NCBI GenBank assembly: GCA_963767245.1
Contig: CAVYDG010000011.1
Span: 744,001 to 808,000, forward strand
Direction: 5' to 3'
Source: Roseiarcus sp963767245
GTDB lineage: Bacteria > Pseudomonadota > Alphaproteobacteria > Rhizobiales > Beijerinckiaceae
DNA: 64,000 nucleotides
Below the pieces are notes generated by a model, which worked only from the letters and a program-made list of their open reading frames with translations, did not search any database and was not told where the DNA came from. Below, piece after piece: positions 1 to 9,500 of this stretch. The position numbers and the translations under genes were made by a program. Each line of letters opens with the position of its first letter. Positions within the stretch are counted from its first letter, which is position 1.

Positions 1-333
1 GTAGCGGTTCTTGCGGACGTCGAGCCGGAAGGCGTCGAGGAGTTCGAGCCCGTGCGTAGGCTCGAGGCCGCGCTCGCCGAGCGCAAGACGCAACGGCTCG
101 GCCTCGGGAAGAGGAGATCCGCGACCGCGGAGCGCAGCGTCGAGACTGTCGAGCAGCGCGAGTTTCCGGTCGGGCGGCAGCGTCGGGTGATCGGCGACGT
201 CGTCGGCGGCGCGCGCGAAGCGATAGAAGGCGAGGATCGGACCTCGGTTCTGGTCGCTGAGCAGCCAGGATGCGACCGGAAAGTTCTCATCCCCGTGCGT
301 CTTGCCGGAGAGAGCATCGGTGACCGTCGTCAT
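1..333 (-). CDS. hpnC: Hydroxysqualene synthase HpnC (partial, 3' end outside window)
   Basis: This is the N-terminal 111 residues of a squalene/phytoene-synthase-fold enzyme; the rest lies beyond the left edge. The protein begins MTTVTDALSGKTHGDENFPV and contains FYRFARAADDVADHP, the first aspartate-rich Mg-diphosphate motif of trans-isoprenyl synthases. HpnC converts presqualene diphosphate to hydroxysqualene, with HpnD and HpnE acting before and after it, to feed squalene to hopanoid synthesis. The ATG overlaps the hpnB stop as ATGA, so translation is probably coupled. Gene order hpnA-hpnB-hpnC is the usual one and supports the assignment. Confidence 0.88.
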   Translation of the reverse strand, partial: MTTVTDALSGKTHGDENFPVASWLLSDQNRGPILAFYRFARAADDVADHPTLPPDRKLALLDSLDAALRGRGSPLPEAEPLRLALGERGLEPTHGLELLDAFRLDVRKNRY

Positions 334-1520
334 ACGCGCCCGGCCTCCCGCATCGGGGCCTGGATTCGGCCTTTCCAGTAGCCGCCGCGTCCGCGCCAAT
401 ATTGCATCGCCGAGTCCAGCGTGAACGCGACATAGGCCGCGGCGACGGCGGGTAGGGCGAGGCCGCCGAGTAGCGGGCGCCCATAGAGACGCAACGTCGG
501 CGCCAGCGCCAGCGCCATCATCGCCCAGGCGAGCGCTCCGGCCGCCTGGGCGGCCCCATGCGCGAAAATGGCGAGGAGCGGCGGAGCAAGATAGACGAGG
601 CACATTCCGGCGACCGCGCCCGCAAGGCGCAGCGGCGAATAGCGCAATTCGGCGAAGGCGGACCGGGCGACCATCCGCCGGATATCGGCGAACGCGGGAT
701 AAGCGCGCAAACTATGCACGCTCTCCGTCAGCCCGAGCCAGGTCGGCCCATGCCGCTTCATCATCGCGCCGAGTGCGCAATCGTCGATCAGCGCGCCGCG
801 CAGCGCTTCGAGACCGCCGGCCGAAGCAAGGGTCTCGCGCCGCGCCAGCATGCAGCCGCCGGCCGCCGCCGCCGTGCGCCGATCGGGATCGTTCACCCAG
901 GCGAAGGGGTAGAGCATCTGGAAGAAGAACACGAACGGGGGAACCAGCCATCGCTCCGCCGTGCTGTCGCAGCGAAGCTTGACCATCAGCGAGGTGAGGA
1001 CGCTCTTTCTCGCCCTGGCGATCGCAACGAGCCGCGCCAGCACATGGGGCGCGTAGGCGATGTCGGCGTCGCTGAACAGCACGAACTCGGGCGCCGCCGC
1101 GCTCGCCTCGACGGCCGAGAGACCCTGGCGCATCGCCCACAGTTTTCCGGTCCAGCCGGGCGCGAGACTGGTTCCGGCGACGATCCGCAGTCGCTCCGCC
1201 GCGCCCGCCGGGCTCGCCGCAGCCAACGCGGCGCCGGCGGTGCCGTCTGCGCTCTGGTCGTCGACCACCACCACCGAGAACGGCCCGCGATAGTCCTGGC
1301 GAAGCAGGGAGCCGACGCTATGGGCGATCATGTCGGCCTCGTCGCGGGCCGGAATGATCGCCACGACGGCGGGCCAGGACATCGGCGCGCCCGACGCCGA
1401 AGCCTCGCCCGCCAAGGGGACGGAGTCGTCGCGCTCGCCGCAAAGCCAGAACCATCCTCTGGCGAACAGGAGACAGGCCCACACGGCGAGGGAAAGGAGG
1501 GCGACGGCGGTCGCGATCAT
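330..1520 (-). CDS. hpnB: Hopanoid biosynthesis-associated glycosyltransferase HpnB
   Basis: This 396-aa family 2 (GT-A) glycosyltransferase-like protein is encoded in the hopanoid cluster. An N-terminal membrane segment (about residues 4-22) precedes the nucleotide-sugar domain, which has VVVVDDQS near residue 80 and a DXD-like SDADIA around residue 140. An acidic DDCALG follows, then two or three hydrophobic segments near the C-terminus, as is usual for HpnB. The exact reaction of HpnB is not firmly established; a role in hopanoid head-group synthesis is inferred from family and cluster. I chose the ATG at 1520 because it overlaps the hpnA stop (ATGA) and matches family length; an open frame continues upstream inside hpnA but is not coding. 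Confidence 0.88.
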   Translation of the reverse strand: MIATAVALLSLAVWACLLFARGWFWLCGERDDSVPLAGEASASGAPMSWPAVVAIIPARDEADMIAHSVGSLLRQDYRGPFSVVVVDDQSADGTAGAALAAASPAGAAERLRIVAGTSLAPGWTGKLWAMRQGLSAVEASAAAPEFVLFSDADIAYAPHVLARLVAIARARKSVLTSLMVKLRCDSTAERWLVPPFVFFFQMLYPFAWVNDPDRRTAAAAGGCMLARRETLASAGGLEALRGALIDDCALGAMMKRHGPTWLGLTESVHSLRAYPAFADIRRMVARSAFAELRYSPLRLAGAVAGMCLVYLAPPLLAIFAHGAAQAAGALAWAMMALALAPTLRLYGRPLLGGLALPAVAAAYVAFTLDSAMQYWRGRGGYWKGRIQAPMREAGRV

Positions 1521-2611
1521 TTGAGGGCGCCATGCGAGCGAAACCAGGCGATCGCGTCGGCAAGGCCGTCGCGATAGGGTCTCGCTGTATAGCCGAGTTC
1601 CCGCCGCGCCTTGCTGTCGTCGAAGAACATGTGATGACGGGCCATTCGCAGGCCGTCGAGCGTAACGAACGGCTCGGCTCCGCGAACCTTCGCCATCAGT
1701 TCCGCGCCAAAGGCGATCGGGTAGATCACGGACCGCGGCAGCTTCAGGGTCGGGGGCCGGCGCCCAACCAGACCGGCGATGTCGGCAAGCATGTCGGCAA
1801 GGAGCACATTCTCGCCGCCAAGGATATAACGCTCGCCGATCCGGCCTCGTTCGAGCGCGGCGAGATGGCCCGAGGCGACATCGTCGACGTGGACCAGGTT
1901 CAGCCCGGTGTCGACGAAGGCCGGCATCCGTCCGGACGCGGCCTCGATGATGATGCGGCCGGTCGGCGTCGGCCGCACGTCGCGCGGGCCGATCGGGGTC
2001 GACGGGTTGACGATGACGGCCGCCAGCCCGTCCCGGCGGACCATGGCTTCGACCAGGCGCTCCGCCGCGACCTTGCTGCGCTTGTAGGCGCCGATCGCCT
2101 CCTGTTCGGCCAGGGGACGATCCTCGCTCGCGAGCGCGCCATCGGCGAGCTTCAAGGTGGCGACGCTGCTGGTGTAGACGATGCGCTCGACGCCGGCGCG
2201 GAGCGCCTCCTCCATGATGAGCCGGGTTCCCTCGACATTGTTGCGCTGAATCTCTTCCGGGTTTCGCGCCCACAAGCGATAATCGGCGGCTGCGTGAAAG
2301 AGAAATCGGACGCCCTTCAGCGCCGCCGCAAGCGAGCGGCGATCGCGGAGGTCGCCCTCGCGCACAGCGTCACGGGGATCGAGATTTGTGCGCGGGCTCG
2401 AGGGCCGGACCAGCGTGCGAACGTCGTGCCCGTGAGCGCGCAGCGCGGCGGCGATCGCCGATCCGAGAAAGCCGCTGGCGCCGGTGACAAGCACCGGCGA
2501 AGGCGGCGGCGGCCTCAGCGCGCCTTCGGTTGTCGCGTCAACTGCGAGCTCACTCGGAGACCTGCGTTCCGTTGCGGCGACAGGGAATTGTTCAGGCTCG
2601 CGATCACCCAC
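1517..2611 (-). CDS. hpnA: Hopanoid-associated sugar epimerase HpnA
   Basis: This 364-aa protein is an extended short-chain dehydrogenase/NAD-dependent epimerase. The Rossmann motif GASGFLG lies near residue 43 and the catalytic YKRSK follows at about residue 175, with SS of YTSSVA upstream as the active-site serine region. It is the first gene of the minus-strand hpnA-B-C run, and it overlaps hpnB by 4 bp. The first 38 residues before the Rossmann fold are low-complexity and poorly supported; an internal start nearer VLVTGASG is possible. The exact substrate of HpnA is unproven; modification of a hopanoid-linked sugar is inferred from the family. Confidence 0.87.
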   Translation of the reverse strand: MGDREPEQFPVAATERRSPSELAVDATTEGALRPPPPSPVLVTGASGFLGSAIAAALRAHGHDVRTLVRPSSPRTNLDPRDAVREGDLRDRRSLAAALKGVRFLFHAAADYRLWARNPEEIQRNNVEGTRLIMEEALRAGVERIVYTSSVATLKLADGALASEDRPLAEQEAIGAYKRSKVAAERLVEAMVRRDGLAAVIVNPSTPIGPRDVRPTPTGRIIIEAASGRMPAFVDTGLNLVHVDDVASGHLAALERGRIGERYILGGENVLLADMLADIAGLVGRRPPTLKLPRSVIYPIAFGAELMAKVRGAEPFVTLDGLRMARHHMFFDDSKARRELGYTARPYRDGLADAIAWFRSHGALK

Positions 2612-2937
2612 CGGGATTTCATCAAAGGTTTGCGCATCGTTTCGGCCGGCTCCGTCACGGGAGATAAGTCGAGGTAGAAACCAGCGAAGTCAACCGCGCA
2701 ATCCCCAGGGAAACTGGAATGACGGCGCCGCCCGGCGGGAGAAAGCCAAGGGCGGCCGGGCAAGTCAAGATTGGCGTCGGCCGGCCAAATCCTTGTCGTT
2801 AGTCTCGCATCCTGTTGGCGATTCGCTCTGAACGATCCCATGGTCTCTGCGTCGATGGCTTCGCGAGGCTTGGGCTCCTCGACGGCGATTGAGCGCCGCA
2901 GCGCCTCGAATTGACAGCTGACGATTGTTGGGCCTAG
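2612..2937. other. Intergenic region upstream of hpnA
   Basis: No convincing gene is visible here. It is the likely promoter and leader region of the minus-strand hpn genes, and it is cut short on its far side by the IS5-family insertion that begins at 2938. The last four bases are the CTAG target site of that element. Confidence 0.5.
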
Positions 2938-3829
2938 GGCCTGTCTTCAGTTGAGGCGAGAACGGATTGGAATCGGACGCAGAACGTTTTGTGTTTCGGA
3001 TGCGCGGGGGATTCCCAAATCAGCAAATGTCTGACTCGTGAGTGGTCGGCCCGAGGAGGGGCTGACCGATGCGACGATATGCCCTGCGCGACGACCAGTG
3101 GGATCGGATCCAAGATATTCTGCCGGGCCGTGAAGGCCATGTGGGCGGCACGGCGGCGGACAATCGCCTGTTCGTCGAAGCCGTTCTCTTCAGGTTTCGC
3201 GCCGGCATTCCTTGGCGCGATCTGCCCGAGCGCTTTGGCGACTGGAAGATCGTCTATCAGCGCTTCAACCGATGGGCCAAGAGCGGCGTTTTCGAGCGGG
3301 TTTTCAGGCTTTTGGCCAGCGACCACGACAACGAGTATATGATGATTGACGCCACTATCGTGCGCGCTCACCAGCATAGCGCCGGCGCCCAAAAAAAGAC
3401 GGCGCGCAAGCCATCGGCCGATCCCGCGGCGGATTGACCACCAAAATTCACGCGCTCGTCGACGCCCTCGGCAATCCTGTCGAGGTGATGCTCAGCCCGG
3501 GCCAAGATCACGATCTGACTTGCGCCGAGCCTCTCATCGAAGCCGTCGATCCCGGCGCTTTGATCGCCGACAAGGCGTTCGAGGCCGACGCCTTCATCGC
3601 CGCCCTCAATGATCGAGCGATCGCCCCCGTCATCCCATCAAAATCCAACCGAAAAACCCCGCGCCCGTGCGACTTCGCCCTCTACTGCGAACGCAATCTC
3701 ATTGAGCGTTTCTTCAATAAGCTCAAGCATTTCCGGGCTATAGCCACGCGTTACGACAAGCTCGCAAAGATCTTCCTCGCCGGCGTTCACCTCGCCTGCG
3801 CTGCCATCCTCCTCAACTGAAGACAGGCC
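2938..3829 (+). mobile_element. IS5-family (IS427-group) insertion sequence
   Basis: The element is about 892 bp. Its terminal inverted repeats begin GGCCTGTCTTCAGTTGAGG at the left and read the same on the opposite strand at the right. It is flanked by CTAG at 2934-2937 and 3830-3833, as expected for this group. The right-hand CTAG is also the left flank of the IS1182 next to it, so the two elements used the same target tetranucleotide one after the other. Confidence 0.9.
3069..3820 (+). CDS. IS5/IS427 transposase, two frames joined by -1 frameshift
   Basis: The first frame (3069-3437) carries the helix-turn-helix and first catalytic Asp (MIDATIV). The second (to 3820) carries the other catalytic residues, LIADKAFEADAF and RNLIERFFNKLKHFRAI. 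The frames meet at a run of seven A at 3391-3397, the classical -1 slippage signal of this group. Slipping there gives the expected sequence DGAQAIGRSRGGLTTKIHAL, so this is probably programmed frameshifting rather than decay. The fusion product of about 250 aa is a normal DDE transposase size. Confidence 0.9.
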
Positions 3830-3833
3830 CTAG

Positions 3834-5404
3834 GAGCCTGTCTGGATAATAGCGGATTGTGGTGGCGGCGTTTGCTCGAATCGGATTCTGTTTGCTTATG
3901 AGCAAGACCTTCCGGCCCTGGACGATCGATCAGCCGCTGTTGTTGCCGCCGAGCGTTGAGGACTTTGTCGGCGAGGACCATCTGGCTCGCTTCATTTTGG
4001 CGCTTGTGCTCGAGCCTCTCGACCTTGGTGAGATCGAAGCCGCGTATGCGAGCGAGCGCGGGCAGCCGCCGTTTGACCCGGCGATGATGACGGCGCTGTT
4101 GCTGTACGGCTATTGCAACGGCGTCTACTCGTCGCGCCGGATCGCCAAGGCGGCGCGCGAACGGGTCGACTTCCTGAGCATTGTCGGGCTCGATCCGCCG
4201 GATTTTCGCACCGTCTCTGACTTCCGCAAGCGGCACTTGAAGGTGCTTGCGGGACTGTTCGGGCAAGTTCTCAAGCTGTGCGAACAGGCGGGACTTGTGA
4301 AGCTCGGCCATGTCGCGCTCGACGGGACGAAGATCAAGGCGAACGCCTCCAAGCACAAGGCGATGAGCTACGAGCGCATGGAGAAGCGTGCGGCGGAGCT
4401 CGAGGCCGAGGTCGAGCGGTGGCTGAGCGCAGCCGAGGCTGCGGACGCCGAGGAAGACAGAGCCTTCGGCCGCGACAAGAGCGGCGAGGAGCTGCCCAAA
4501 TGGGTCGCCGACAAGAAGAAGCGCGTCGAGAAGATCCGGGCGGCGAAGGCCGAATTGGAGGCCGAGGCGAAAGCGGCCGCGGCGGCCAAGGCCAAAGCGC
4601 AGGCCGAGGAGCGGCGACAAGCCGAGGGCCGCAAGAAACCGGGCAAGCCCGCCGCCCCGCCATCCGAAGAGCCTGACCCCAAAGCGCAGAAGAACTTCAC
4701 CGATCCCGAAAGCCGCATCATGAAAACCAAGGACGGCTTCATCCAGGGCTACAATGCGCAGGCGGCGGTCGACGCGACGGCGCAGGTGATCGTCGCCCAC
4801 GGCCTCGACGCGAAGCAGAGCGATCAACATCAATTGGCGCCGATGGCCGACGCCATCGAAGCCAATCTGGGCAAGAAGCCGACGCAACTGTCGGCGGACG
4901 CGGGCTATTGCTCCGACGCCAACCTTACAGCGATGGAGGAACGCGAGATCGACGCCTATATCGCGCCGGGGCGGGCCAAGCACGCCGGGGAAGGAGAAGG
5001 CGGCGGCGCCCGCGTCGCCGCCATGCGCGAAAGAATCAAGGCCGGCGGGCACTCCAGCCCCTACCGCTTAAGAAAGCAGCTGCCCGAGCCGGTGTTCGGA
5101 CAGATCAAGCAGGCGCGCGGCTTCCGTCAGTTTCTCTTGCGCGGCGTCGAGAAGGTCGCCAACGAGTGGGGCCTCGTCTGCCTCGCCCACAATATCTTGA
5201 AGCTCGCCCAGGGGCGGACCCCGTCCCTGGCCGCACGCGCAACCGGCTGAGCTTCGCCACCTCGGAAACGGTGCAACGAACGATGGCCGCAAAGCTTCCA
5301 CCCAACCTTACATCAAACCGGATGCGCGAATTTGCTGCATCCGGCTCTCCGACTGGCTTGAGCGGTTCAAATCCCATCTCGCCGAGGATTAAGCAGACAG
5401 GCTC
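3834..5404 (+). mobile_element. IS1182-family insertion sequence, copy 1
   Basis: The element is 1571 bp. Its ends are GAGCCTGTCTGG at the left and CAGACAGGCTC at the right, with CTAG at 3830-3833 and 5405-5408. A second copy of identical length is at 51015-52585 in the same orientation, with only a few differences near its left end. CTAG flanks both copies. Confidence 0.93.
3898..5250 (+). CDS. IS1182-family transposase (copy 1)
   Basis: This 450-aa DDE transposase starts at ATG 3898 (MSKTFRPWTIDQ), the usual IS1182 start; an upstream in-frame GTG at 3859 is less likely. The N-terminal DUF772-type domain contains YGYCNGVYSSRRI. A long Ala/Lys/Glu-rich coiled insert (about residues 160-270) follows. 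DDE-fold motifs are HVALDGTKIKANAS, LSADAGYCSD and PVFGQIKQARGFRQFLLRG, the last holding the Tyr/Lys-rich C-terminal signature. The protein is identical in translation to copy 2 at 51079, so the element was active recently or was duplicated. Confidence 0.93.
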   Translation: MSKTFRPWTIDQPLLLPPSVEDFVGEDHLARFILALVLEPLDLGEIEAAYASERGQPPFDPAMMTALLLYGYCNGVYSSRRIAKAARERVDFLSIVGLDPPDFRTVSDFRKRHLKVLAGLFGQVLKLCEQAGLVKLGHVALDGTKIKANASKHKAMSYERMEKRAAELEAEVERWLSAAEAADAEEDRAFGRDKSGEELPKWVADKKKRVEKIRAAKAELEAEAKAAAAAKAKAQAEERRQAEGRKKPGKPAAPPSEEPDPKAQKNFTDPESRIMKTKDGFIQGYNAQAAVDATAQVIVAHGLDAKQSDQHQLAPMADAIEANLGKKPTQLSADAGYCSDANLTAMEEREIDAYIAPGRAKHAGEGEGGGARVAAMRERIKAGGHSSPYRLRKQLPEPVFGQIKQARGFRQFLLRGVEKVANEWGLVCLAHNILKLAQGRTPSLAARATG

Positions 5405-5438
5405 CTAGCAGAGCGAGGAACCTAGGGGCTCGCTCGGA

Positions 5439-6001
5439 GTGCGATCGGTGAAGGGTCTTCTGTCGTCGTTCGCCCTGGCGGTCCTCAGCTTTGCGCCGGC
5501 GCCCGTTGTTGGCCAGACCGCTCAGCCGGCCGACAAGGCGCCGGCGCCAGAGCCGGCAAAAATCCGCCGCGCCGAGACCATTGTCGATGACAACTGGACC
5601 GTGACCTGCGCCCTGACCGACCAGAGCGGCGCCAAGAAGCAGTGCTCGGCGGTCCTCAGGATCGCGCAGGCCGACAAGAACGGCGCGCAGCGCGTCGTTT
5701 TTTCCTGGGTGCTTGGCCGGCAAGAGGGCAAGCTCGAATCGGTGTTTTCGGTCCCACCCGGGGTGCTGATTCAGCCGGGCGTCGAGGTCAAGATCGGCGA
5801 GAAGGAGACGCGGAAGTGGTCTATTCGCTTTGCCAGCCCGATCATTGCGAATCGGTGCTGCCGCTGGACGAGGTCATGGTCAAGGGCCTCAGCGCAGCCT
5901 CGACGGCCGAAGTCACTATCGCTCTCGTCAACGGCGCGTCGGCGAAGTTCACGGTCAACATGAAGGGCTTCGCCCAGGCCCTCGCCGACCTCGGCAAGTA
6001 A
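5439..6001 (+). pseudogene. IalB (invasion-associated locus B) family protein, frameshifted
   Basis: The gene has a secretion signal (LLSSFALAVLSFAPAPVVG) followed by the IalB domain: DDNWTVTC, KKQCSAVLRIAQ, RVVFSWVLGRQ, then YSLCQPDHCESVLPLDE and VNMKGFAQALADLGK. The conserved Cys pairs are present. The first part is in one frame and the part from YSLCQ in another; a single missing base near 5815-5820 accounts for it. IalB-like proteins are periplasmic and common in alphaproteobacteria; their role here is unknown. The start is uncertain (GTG 5439 or 5448), because the IS1182 inserted 30 bp upstream and a TAG lies in frame just before. Confidence 0.8.
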
Positions 6002-6562
6002 AATCAGCAATCAAAGCCAGGGTCTTCGCGGTTTCCCCGGTCGGCGCCTCAAGGCTCGGTCCGACTAGCCGGACAAGCGTGGCAAAATAGCGCTCTCCGA
6101 TTTTGCCGGCAGAAGATTGCCCGGACTCGCTCCGCGAAACGCTTTTTCATGCTTCTTCAGCGCGCGGCGGCCAAACCAACAGCCATCGGCTGTTCAAGCG
6201 TGTTCTGATTGACCGAAATGCGGCGGTTCAGAAATCCCTGGCCGCGAGGGTCTGACGCACGGGCATATGCGCAACTTTAGATAGCATAAGAAGCTCGCAA
6301 AAAGTGTATCAAGATTGCAACAGGTTGCATCAGATCGGCGCGCAAGGGTCGATCGCCGCCGCAATTCGCCACAAAGCCATTGCGCGCTATCCACTGACTA
6401 CGTACCATTATTGCTGCAAACGAATCAGACAAAGCGGCGGAATTGTGTCCGTAGGAGCTCGCATTTCTAGAATGCGACGCCAGCCTCGGCACAACTTCAA
6501 GGCGAATCTTGGTGCAACCAGTCTGCGACCTTAGAGAGAATTCAAAAGCGGGGCGAACAACG
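6002..6562. other. Intergenic region before autotransporter
   Basis: This stretch holds no supported gene. Short open frames exist on both strands but have no recognisable product or ribosome-binding site. The 3' half is relatively AT-rich and probably contains the promoter of the autotransporter gene. Confidence 0.4.
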
Positions 6563-9500
6563 ATGCGGCGGAATCTCCACTCTCGGTTGGGCGGCGAGGC
6601 TTCGGGTCAAGCGCAAGTTCGACGGTCGTTGCTCGCGGGGGTCTCAGCGGCCTCGCTCGCACTTCTGGCCGCTCTCGCTGCGGCCGGGCCGGCCCGTGCG
6701 CCATCTCTGGGCGGCGTGGGCGGGGCCGGGCTCAATCCCGGCGGCAATGGCGGCGGCTCCAATCAAAACGGCGGAAATGGCTCGACGGGCGCCACGTTCG
6801 GGGCCAAAGGCTCGGGGACGGGCGGCGCCGGCCAACCGGGCACGACCGGCATGGGTCCGACCTCAGCCAACGCATCGGGTGGCGGCGGCGGCGGCGGCGC
6901 CGTAGGGGACACGGGTTCGAGCGTGACCGGCGGCGCCGGCGGCGCCGGCGGAACGGGAGTCGTCGGCGGCGCGGGCGGCGCCGGCGGGATCGGCGTGCTG
7001 ATTACCGGCAACGGAACGACCAATTCGAACGTCGTCAATCAGCTCGGCGACTCGATTGGCGGCGGGGCCGGCGGCGCCGGCGCAGCGGCTGGCCTGGACG
7101 GCGCCGGCGTCTCGGGTTCGTACCTCACCGTCGAAAACCTTGGCGCGATCAATGGGGGCGGCGCGAACGGAGACGCTATTGATTTCAACGCCGGGACGAA
7201 CACTCTCTCGCTTGGCGCGAGCCAGTCGATGACCGGCGCCGTTCATGTGGCGAGCGGCGCCACCCTGACCATCGACCAGACAATTCTCGGAGCAAACGGC
7301 AATCTCACGAACACGCTGGCCGGCGCGGGGGCGGTGTCGATCAATACCGGCGCCAACACGCTCACGCTGTCCGGGGACAACACCTATACCGGCGGCACGA
7401 CGATCATGGCCAACAGCACGGTGATTGTCGGCAACAGCAACGCCTTTGGAACAAACACCGTCGCCATGGGCAATCTGACGTCGCTGAATTTCACCGGCGG
7501 CGTGGGGATCGGCAATGCGATCACCGTGACCGGCGATCCGGATTTCAATGCCGCGCCCGCAACGACATCGGTGATCTCCGGGGCGATCACCGGGACCGGC
7601 TCCGTCACCATCAACAACACCGCAGGAAACACCGGCACGATCGAGTTCACCAGCACCGGCAACGCCTACACCGGCTCGACGACCGTCGAGGCCGGCGAGC
7701 TCATGGGCGGCGTGGCTGGCGCCTTCAGCGCCGCGAGCGCTACGACGGTGGACGACGGCGCGACGCTCGATCTCGGCGGCTTCGCCCAGACGATCAACTC
7801 CGTCACGCTGGACCAGGGCACGATCCAGAACGGTTCGCTGACCGGAGCGATTTCGTCCGCCGGCGGCACGGTCAACGGATCGGCGGGTCGGCCTCGCTGG
7901 AGGCGACAGCCTCCCTCAGGCCGACGATGATGGAGGGCTCGAACACCTATACTGACGCGACGACGGTCGACAGCGGCGCGACGCTTTCGGGCGCCGCCGG
8001 CGCCAACGTGTTCAGCGCTGTAAGCGCGACGACGGTTAGCGGCACGCTCGACCTCGGCGGCAACGATCAGGCTGTGGGTTCGCTCTCGGGCGCGGGCGTG
8101 GTGACCAACAGCGGCGCTTCGGGGACCGCGACCCTGACCAATCAGGGCGCCTCATCGGAGTTTGACGGGGTGATTCAGGATGGCGCGACCGCTACGACCG
8201 CGCTGACCCAGAATGCGCCTCTCGGGACCCTCACTCTCACCGGGACGAATACCTATACCGGCGCAACGACGATCGACGCCGGGACGCTGGCCCTGTCCGG
8301 CGCCGGCGCCGTCGCCGACTCGAGCGGCGTTTCTCTCGCGACGGGAAGCGTTTTCGACATCTCCCAGTCGACTCTGTCGGCGCCCCCGGGCGTCCAGATC
8401 ATGGCGCTGGGCAATACCGCCGCCGGCCAGACCGGAACCGTCTACCTCGGCGCGCAAACCTTGACCCTTACCGGCGCCCTGACGACGTTCGGCGGCGTGA
8501 TCGCCGACGCCGGCGGCATCAACAGCGTGACCGGCGGCGGGCTGACGCTGGCGTCGACGGCGACCGGCGTGGAAACTCTGACCGGCGTCAACACCTATAC
8601 CGGCGCGACCACGATCGACGCCGGGACGCTGGCCCTGTCCGGCGCGGGCAGCATCGCCAACTCGAGCGGCGTCTCTCTTGCGACGGGAAGCGTTTTCGAC
8701 ATCTCCCAGTCGACCTTGTCGGCGCCCCCGGGCGTTCAGATCATGGCGCTCGGCAATACCGCCGCCGGCCAGACCGGAACCGTCTACCTCGGCGCGCAAA
8801 CCTTGACCCTCACCGGCGCCTTGACGACATTCGGCGGCGTGATCGCCGACGCCGGCGGCATCAACAGCGTGACCGGCGGCGGGCTGACGCTGGCGTCGAC
8901 CGCGACCGGTACGGAGACGCTTACCGGCGTCAACACCTACACCGGCGCGACCACGGTCAACGCCGGAACGCTGGCCCTGTCCGGGACCGGATCAGTCGCC
9001 TCCTCGAGCGGCGTTTTTATCGCCGCAGGCGGCGTTTTCGACATTTCGCAGACCACCGCGGGCGCCTCGATCACGACGCTGGCGGATACCCCGTCCTCGC
9101 CTGCCAACGGCGCGGTGTCGCTGGGGTCCCAGACCCTGACGATCACCGCCGGCTCGACGACCTTCTCGGGCGTCATCCAGGACGGCGGGATAGGCGGCGG
9201 AACGGGCGGCGGTCTCTCCATCGCCGGCGGCGCGCAAACGCTGGCCGGCGTCAATACCTATACCGGCGCGACGACAATTGACGCCACAGCCAAGCTGGCG
9301 CTGTCGGGATTGGGTTCAATCGCCTCGTCCAGCGGCGTCGTTGACAACGGGACGTTCGATATTTCCGGGCTAACCCCGAGCGGCACATCTGTCGCAACGA
9401 TCACGACTTTGTCGGGCGCAGGCGCCGTCACGCTCGGCGCCAACACGCTCACGCTGTCCAACGCGAGCGGCACGTTCAGCGGCGGGATCAGCGGGACCGG

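Noticed and set aside
1532..2677. 381-aa plus-strand open frame opposite hpnA
   Set aside because: hpnA on the other strand has clear Rossmann and catalytic motifs; this frame has none.
3069..3820. Counting the IS5/IS427 and IS630 frame breaks as decay
   Set aside because: Both lie at A runs (A7 and A8) where these families use programmed frameshifting, so they are not evidence of inactivation.
3787..5052. 421-aa open frame on the minus strand across IS1182 copy 1 (also 51001-52233 in copy 2)
   Set aside because: It lies antisense to a well-conserved transposase; its Arg/Leu-rich sequence is the usual mirror of GC-rich coding DNA and has no recognisable domain.
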